A DNA stretch of 17,404 bases from Rickettsiales bacterium (lineage in GTDB: Bacteria; Pseudomonadota; Alphaproteobacteria; Rickettsiales; UBA1997), in assembly GCA_031269065.1 (NCBI GenBank), contig JAIRWJ010000009.1, positions 1 through 17,404 on the forward strand, given 5' to 3'. Both the position numbers and the translations under genes were made by a program. Under the pieces are notes generated by a model that saw only the letters and a list, made by a program, of their open reading frames with translations, was not told the DNA's origin and made no database searches. Of the stretch, positions 13,643 through 17,404 are shown in pieces; positions within the stretch are counted from its first letter, which is position 1, and every line of letters starts with the position of its first letter.

Positions 13643-14063
13643 TTTGAAAATTTAGACTTATTTCCGAAAGAAGTCCTAGGCTTTTGAAATATTCGTTTCC
13701 ATTTAAACCGATCTTGCAGATTCTGGGGAGATTCAGAGTGGGTGTTAGCTCTACAGGAATAGCTTCTACAACCGTTTTTTCACTCCACCCTCTCTCTCCC
13801 AATCTCCTCCGTTCTGGAGGTGGAGTCCAACTCCTACCCCCTCTCACTAGACCATCTACACTGATTTCTCAGAAGGCAAAAAACATGATTTCATCCAAAT
13901 AGATTCAAAGTTATAGCGGATAAGTATGGATGCAGAAGAAAAATATTTGGACTAGGGTAGCGGAAACATATTAGGATGAGCTTAGAAATGGATTTAATGA
14001 AATAAATGAGAAAAAATAACCTAAAGCAACAACATGAGGGAAATTCCAAAAAAAATTGCTTCC
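13643..14063. other. 421-bp intergenic region with hairpins
   Basis: Directly after the esterase, GACTT and AAGTC (13655-13659, 13671-13675) can pair with a TTTC/GAAA interior and a short T-run follows, a weak terminator. A second hairpin spans 13782-13826 (ACTCCACC with GGTGGAGT). Short ORFs of 70-76 residues cross it in both directions but read as arbitrary Pro/Ser/Arg-rich sequence; no gene is supported. The AT-rich end leads to the gmk promoter. Confidence 0.5.
13782..13826. other. long hairpin in the intergenic region
   Basis: ACTCCACC (13782-13789) and GGTGGAGT (13819-13826) form an 8-bp stem; an inner TCC/GGA pairing shortens the loop. The strand is C/T-rich on one side and G/A-rich on the other. 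No T-run follows on the plus strand; on the minus strand A's follow. Role unknown; perhaps a repeat-type element. Confidence 0.35.
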
Positions 14064-14091
14064 TTGATTTTTTAAAAACCGCTCCTATATT
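14064..14091 (+). promoter_or_regulatory. gmk promoter TTGATT-16-TATATT
   Basis: TTGATT (14064-14069), 16 bases and TATATT (14086-14091) predict a start near 14098. This leaves almost no leader before TTG 14101 and about 20 bases before GTG 14119. Confidence 0.5.
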
Positions 14092-14100
14092 CCGGCGATA

Positions 14101-14742
14101 TTGTTATTTGGACATAAAGTGCTTTCTTATAAAAACTTTATCATAATAATATCATCACCATCTGGGGTAGGAAAAACGAGTATAATTGACGAAATCAGGA
14201 GGCGTGACAATAATATAAAATTCTCTGTTTCGGCCACGACCAGGAGCCCCAGAGCCAATGAGGTAAATGGAAAAAACTACTATTTTTTGGATAGTGGGGC
14301 GTTCCTCAAAAAGATTGACAACGACGAATTTGTTGAACATGCCTCGGTGTTCGGTAACCACTATGGAACTCTGAAGAGTGAGATTACAAAAAGGTTCAAT
14401 GAGGGTTATGACGTCATAATGGATGTGGATTGGCAGGGTAATAGACAAATATCATCAAAGATAGATAGAAACGAGCTCCTTAGAATATTTCTTTTGCCTC
14501 CAGACATGGAAACAATGAAAAATAGGATAAGAAAAAGAAATCTCGACGATAAAGTTGTCATAGATAGAAGAATTGCCGAGGCCAAAAGCGAAATCGAACA
14601 CTTTGACGAATATGATTATGTTGTCATAAATGATGATTTTGAGAAAAGTGTTAGCGAAGTTAGCGCTCTAATTTCGGCAAAAAGAATTGGAAATGTGTCC
14701 AATGATGAACTCAGGCGCTTTGTTAACGGTCTTCGCAGCTAG
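14101..14742 (+). CDS. gmk: guanylate kinase
   Basis: Phosphorylates GMP to GDP with ATP, an essential step of purine nucleotide salvage and GTP supply. Motifs are the P-loop SSPSGVGKTS, the GMP-binding SVSATTRSPRANE-NGKNYYFLD block, DVDWQGNRQI, the lid region R-x-RKR-LDD-x(4)-DRR, and YDYVVINDD. The full kinase is present. No ATG start exists in frame. Options are TTG 14101 (213 residues) and GTG 14119 (207 residues); GTG puts the P-loop nearer the N-terminus as in most guanylate kinases, and TTG would make an almost leaderless mRNA. It has its own promoter and is followed 88 bases later by rmuC. Confidence 0.95.
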   Translation: MLFGHKVLSYKNFIIIISSPSGVGKTSIIDEIRRRDNNIKFSVSATTRSPRANEVNGKNYYFLDSGAFLKKIDNDEFVEHASVFGNHYGTLKSEITKRFNEGYDVIMDVDWQGNRQISSKIDRNELLRIFLLPPDMETMKNRIRKRNLDDKVVIDRRIAEAKSEIEHFDEYDYVVINDDFEKSVSEVSALISAKRIGNVSNDELRRFVNGLRS

Positions 14743-14830
14743 AACTTCCAGCCAAGACTTGGGCAAATAACTCTTTGATTTTTTCGTAGTATGTGTAAGA
14801 TGGCGTCAGAACCGTTTTTAATGAAAAAGT

Positions 14831-16222
14831 TTGTTCGTCCAAATCACAGTTATTTCTATATTTCTAGCTGCTCTGGTGTTCGTTGCCTGGATATTCACAA
14901 AACTTGGCATACTGAATTCGGAGAAAAATTACCTTCTGTCACAACTTAAAGAACTAAGAAACGAACTTGATGGAAAGAATGCGACTCTAATAGGAACCGA
15001 AGAGGAAAAACTAAAGTTGCAGGCTCTGAAATCCGAGAGGGAGCATTTGATATCTCGAATAGAGGAGCTTAAAGTCGAATTAGATCAGAAAAACATCTCT
15101 CTGCTAGAAGCCAACCGTACTATTTTACGATTAAAATTTTCCCTTGAGGAAAGGGAAAAGGATCTGAAAAACATGACAGATATTAGAAATGATATGATAT
15201 TGCAGTTCAAAAATATTTCCCAGGAAGTGATTGAACTACAACGAGAAAGTTTCAGTAGAGAACAAAAAAGGGGTCTTGTCGATCTGATAGACCCTCTTAG
15301 GAACCAAATTGGTGATTTTGGTACAAAAATTAGCAGAACTATCCAGGAAAATAATGAGAACACAGTGAAAACTGAGGCCTCCCTTAAAGAGCACATAGAT
15401 CTGCTGGTCAGGTATACTGAAAATGTCGGGGCAAAAGCCGACAACCTAGCCAATGTTCTCAAAAATGATAAAAAAGCCCAGGGAAACTGGGGAGAATTGC
15501 AACTCAAAAATCTACTGGAGTCCATTGGTCTCAGAGAAGGGACAGATTACCTGGAACAGCAAAGCGTGAAAAATCAGAGTGGAGAGCAATTTTTTCTGGA
15601 TTTTGTGATAAATATACCAGGTGATCGGAGGCTCATTGTGGATTCTAAGGTTTCTCTAATTAACTATGAAAATTATAGACTAGCCGGAGAAGAAACCGAA
15701 CGGAATGAATTTATACGTAAATACTGCGCAGACATAAGAAACCACATAGAAGAGCTGGGAAGAAAAAAATACCACGAATTATACGGCTCGGATTCTCCGG
15801 ATTTCGTATTTATGTTCCTTCCTATCGAAGGAGCCTATCTAGAGGCCCTGGGCCATGACCGGGACCTATTCAGAGTAGCCTTCCAAAATAATGTTGCCAT
15901 AGTTACCGGATCGTCTCTAATGCCCGTGCTAAGAATGGTAGAAAACCTGTGGAGTGTAGAAAAGCAGACTAAAAATATTGAGGCTATAGTGGGACTGGCA
16001 ATGCGTATGTACGATAAAATCCTAAAGTTTGTTGATTTTATGGAAGTTCTAAGGGGCAGCCTAGATGATGCTCAAAAGTCCTACGATAAAGCTATGTCCT
16101 ACCTCAGATACGGAAGAGGTAACGTGCTAAAAACAGCCAATGATATAAAGATACTAAGTGGAAAAGAAAAAACAGCAAAAGATATTGCCATAGAATATGA
16201 AGACGATGGCTCTAGGGACTAG
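14831..16222 (+). CDS. rmuC: RmuC-family DNA recombination protein
   Basis: RmuC is a membrane-tethered, coiled-coil predicted nuclease-like protein that limits inverted-repeat recombination in E. coli. The 463-residue protein has an N-terminal membrane anchor (residues 2-24), a long coiled coil (about 30-150), and the conserved RmuC core: NWGELQLKNLLESIGL, VDSKVSLINYENY, FMFLPIEGAYLEAL, FQNNVAIVTGSSLMPVLRM and YDKILKFVDFM. It ends in a short basic/acidic tail. The start codon is TTG 14831; a stop codon lies seven bases upstream in frame, so there is no earlier start, and no good Shine-Dalgarno is visible. Length is normal for the family. Confidence 0.93.
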   Translation: MFVQITVISIFLAALVFVAWIFTKLGILNSEKNYLLSQLKELRNELDGKNATLIGTEEEKLKLQALKSEREHLISRIEELKVELDQKNISLLEANRTILRLKFSLEEREKDLKNMTDIRNDMILQFKNISQEVIELQRESFSREQKRGLVDLIDPLRNQIGDFGTKISRTIQENNENTVKTEASLKEHIDLLVRYTENVGAKADNLANVLKNDKKAQGNWGELQLKNLLESIGLREGTDYLEQQSVKNQSGEQFFLDFVINIPGDRRLIVDSKVSLINYENYRLAGEETERNEFIRKYCADIRNHIEELGRKKYHELYGSDSPDFVFMFLPIEGAYLEALGHDRDLFRVAFQNNVAIVTGSSLMPVLRMVENLWSVEKQTKNIEAIVGLAMRMYDKILKFVDFMEVLRGSLDDAQKSYDKAMSYLRYGRGNVLKTANDIKILSGKEKTAKDIAIEYEDDGSRD

Positions 16223-16234
16223 AACTGTGGGATG

Positions 16235-16400
16235 CAACTCAACTTCCCAGGAAGTTCCAGGGGAAAGGAGAAAAAGACGGAATGAAAATGAATTTGTATT
16301 TAAAGAGTTCCCTTCCCCTGGAATGACTATAAACACATCTTTAGATCCATCGGAGACCATTTTCCCCGAAGTTCTTGTCTCTAAGGAGTGAAGCAATGCT
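16235..16400. repeat. intergenic palindromic element
   Basis: An 11-bp inverted repeat, TTCCAGGGGAA (16255-16265) and TTCCCCTGGAA (16313-16323), encloses 47 bases. A 7-bp dyad AACTTCC-CA-GGAAGTT (16241-16256) overlaps its left edge, and a GAGAC/GTCTC pair lies further right. The reverse complement begins GTCATTCCAGGGGAA, similar to the proteobacterial TCATTCC-type dispersed palindromes. Both strands are open for 60-80 codons, which such elements often show; it lies between convergent rmuC and smpB, where it may end both transcripts. Confidence 0.5.
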
Positions 16401-16432
16401 GTCCCAGAGAAACCGCGGACGAATGAGGGGGG

Positions 16433-16903
16433 TTAAAATGGGGTATTCTTAGCCACCCTCAGCTCGTTTCTTTCGATATCCTTCTCTCTAACACTCTCTC
16501 TTTTGTCGTAGATTTTTTTACCCTTTGCAGTAGCTATTTTGATTTTTGCATAGTTCCGGCTATTCAGATATAGCACCAGAGGTATGCAGGTGAAACCTTT
16601 TAGTCTTATTTTTCCGCTTATTTTATCTATTTCTTTTCTATGCAGCAGAAGTTTTTTTCTCCTACCTGGCTCATGTTTACTAAAAGCACTGGCCAATTTA
16701 TATGGTGCAATGTTGAGATTGAGCATATAGAGTTCATTGTTTTTGTCGAACCCCACATGGGCATCCTGCAGGTTCACCCGAGAGCTGCGGAGACTCTTAA
16801 TCTCGCTTCCCTCTAGAACTAGCCCAGCCTCATACTCCTCCTCAATAAAATATTCATAGTGAGCCTTTCTGTTCTGTGCAATGATTCTATAGTTATTAAC
16901 CAT
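16433..16903 (-). CDS. smpB: SsrA-binding protein
   Basis: SmpB binds tmRNA and carries it to stalled ribosomes, so trans-translation tags incomplete proteins for degradation. The 156-residue protein has the expected N-terminal core (NRKAHYEYFIEEEYEAGLVLEGSEIKSLR in pieces), the HEPGRRKKLLLHRKEI motif that contacts tmRNA, and the GKKIYDKRESVREKDIERN basic C-terminal tail that reaches the mRNA channel. ATG 16903 has GAGGGG upstream. It begins 15 bases after the end of the upstream kdsD and is probably cotranscribed. Confidence 0.97.
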   Translation of the reverse strand: MVNNYRIIAQNRKAHYEYFIEEEYEAGLVLEGSEIKSLRSSRVNLQDAHVGFDKNNELYMLNLNIAPYKLASAFSKHEPGRRKKLLLHRKEIDKISGKIRLKGFTCIPLVLYLNSRNYAKIKIATAKGKKIYDKRESVREKDIERNELRVAKNTPF

Positions 16904-16918
16904 GTTTTACCCCTCTTC

Positions 16919-17404
16919 CTACACTACGCCAGCTCTGAAGAGATCTTGTATGTGCATAATGCCAATAGTCTCCATAGCCTCATTGACAACGAACAGCACC
17001 TGTATGTACCGCTCCCTTTCGGTCATATGAGCAAGGGCTTCGACAGCCAGATTATCTCCAAAGACGAATTTTGGATTTGGAGTCATAAGATCTGTTATGG
17101 ATCTGGTCATAATGTTTCCGTACTCTAGAGTTTTTCTCCTCACATCCCCATCGGAAATAACCCCGATTAATTTACTGTTGTTATCCAGAATGCCAACGGC
17201 ACCAATTCCTTTCATATTCATTTCATTGAGTGCCTCGGAGGCGCTTTTATTAATATTTATGAGTGGAATTGTGCCGGAGGTTCGCATTATGTCTCTCACT
17301 CTTATCAGCTGGGCTCCTAGTTTACCTCCAGGATGGAATGCCTTAAAATTTTCACTGTTAAAATTCCTAAGATCTATCAGAACTGTGACTACTGCATCCA
17401 GGTA
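16919..17404 (-). CDS. kdsD: D-arabinose-5-phosphate isomerase, 3' part (runs off the right edge)
   Basis: KdsD/KpsF interconverts ribulose-5-phosphate and arabinose-5-phosphate, the first step of Kdo synthesis for lipopolysaccharide. Only the last 162 codons are in the window. They hold the end of the sugar isomerase (SIS) domain with the conserved FHPGGKLG motif, then two CBS domains: IPLININKSASEALNEM...GVISDGDVRR and LMTPNPKFVFGDNLAVEAL...IGIMHIQDLFRAG. The frame is open to the window edge. It precedes smpB by 15 bases in the same direction. kpsF paralogues for capsule cannot be excluded without the N-terminus. Confidence 0.92.
   Translation of the reverse strand, partial: YLDAVVTVLIDLRNFNSENFKAFHPGGKLGAQLIRVRDIMRTSGTIPLININKSASEALNEMNMKGIGAVGILDNNSKLIGVISDGDVRRKTLEYGNIMTRSITDLMTPNPKFVFGDNLAVEALAHMTERERYIQVLFVVNEAMETIGIMHIQDLFRAGVV

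Noticed and set aside
13617..13902. Overlapping 72- and 76-codon ORFs in the gap after the esterase
   Set aside because: Both are Pro/Ser/Arg-rich, lie across a hairpin and have no ribosome binding site or known motif.
16154..16396. 80-codon minus-strand and 64-codon plus-strand ORFs after rmuC
   Set aside because: They follow the open frames of the palindromic element and overlap rmuC; typical of such repeats rather than genes.
1..17404. CRISPR array, rRNA, phage or toxin-antitoxin module
   Set aside because: No regularly spaced repeats, no rRNA signature and no gene pair of these types were found.

Overview
The window reads as chromosomal DNA of a moderately AT-rich alphaproteobacterium, most plausibly an intracellular one (Holosporales/Rickettsiales-like). 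This is inferred from the style of the housekeeping proteins, a decayed IS1-family transposase, lineage-specific secreted and membrane proteins, short intergenic palindromes and a very large repeat protein. An arabinose-5-phosphate isomerase gene (start of Kdo synthesis) and a lipoprotein suggest a Gram-negative envelope with LPS. No rRNA, intact tRNA or CRISPR array was found.

Region 1 (1-3200) is accessory-like. It holds a fragment resembling the 3' end of tmRNA/tRNA, two tandem paralogous multi-span membrane proteins on the minus strand (163-684 and 749-1309), and a secreted protein gene whose reading frame is split in two (2469 to 1379, minus strand). The split sits exactly at an A AAA AAG slippery heptamer, and the two halves rejoin by a -1 shift. 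Conceptually joined, they give a permuted papain-like H...NC protein with a Gly/Asn-rich tail. Next comes an internally deleted IS1-family remnant (2700-3124).

Region 2 (3200-5340) has fabD (+), then rplU-rpmA (minus, one-base overlap) behind a strong sigma70-type promoter. Upstream of that promoter lie a 52-bp tandem repeat and a small possible ORF containing a 14-bp hairpin.

Region 3 (5344-9765) is one 1452-codon minus-strand gene with its own strong promoter. Its N-terminal half is built from about four 145-200-residue leucine-rich helical units; the C-terminal half has hydrophobic stretches, a coiled coil and an acidic tail. It is unlike the surrounding housekeeping genes and may be a secreted or surface host-interaction protein.

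Region 4 (10168-16222, plus strand) is a run of housekeeping genes: an rdgB-type nucleotide pyrophosphatase with unusual active-site residues, a BON-domain lipoprotein, cdsA, a family-4 (Fe-S) uracil-DNA glycosylase, a serine esterase, gmk and rmuC. The block from the BON gene through the esterase is tightly packed and probably one operon. Region 5 (16223-17404) has an intergenic palindromic element, then smpB and the 3' part of kdsD on the minus strand, kdsD running off the right edge.

Four copies of a roughly 30-bp element with core GGTTATCAATCCC are scattered across the window, two of them about 21-22 bp upstream of likely promoters. Two minus-35/minus-10 pairs are identical (TTGACT-16-TACACT): one before the split secreted gene and one before the BON lipoprotein.
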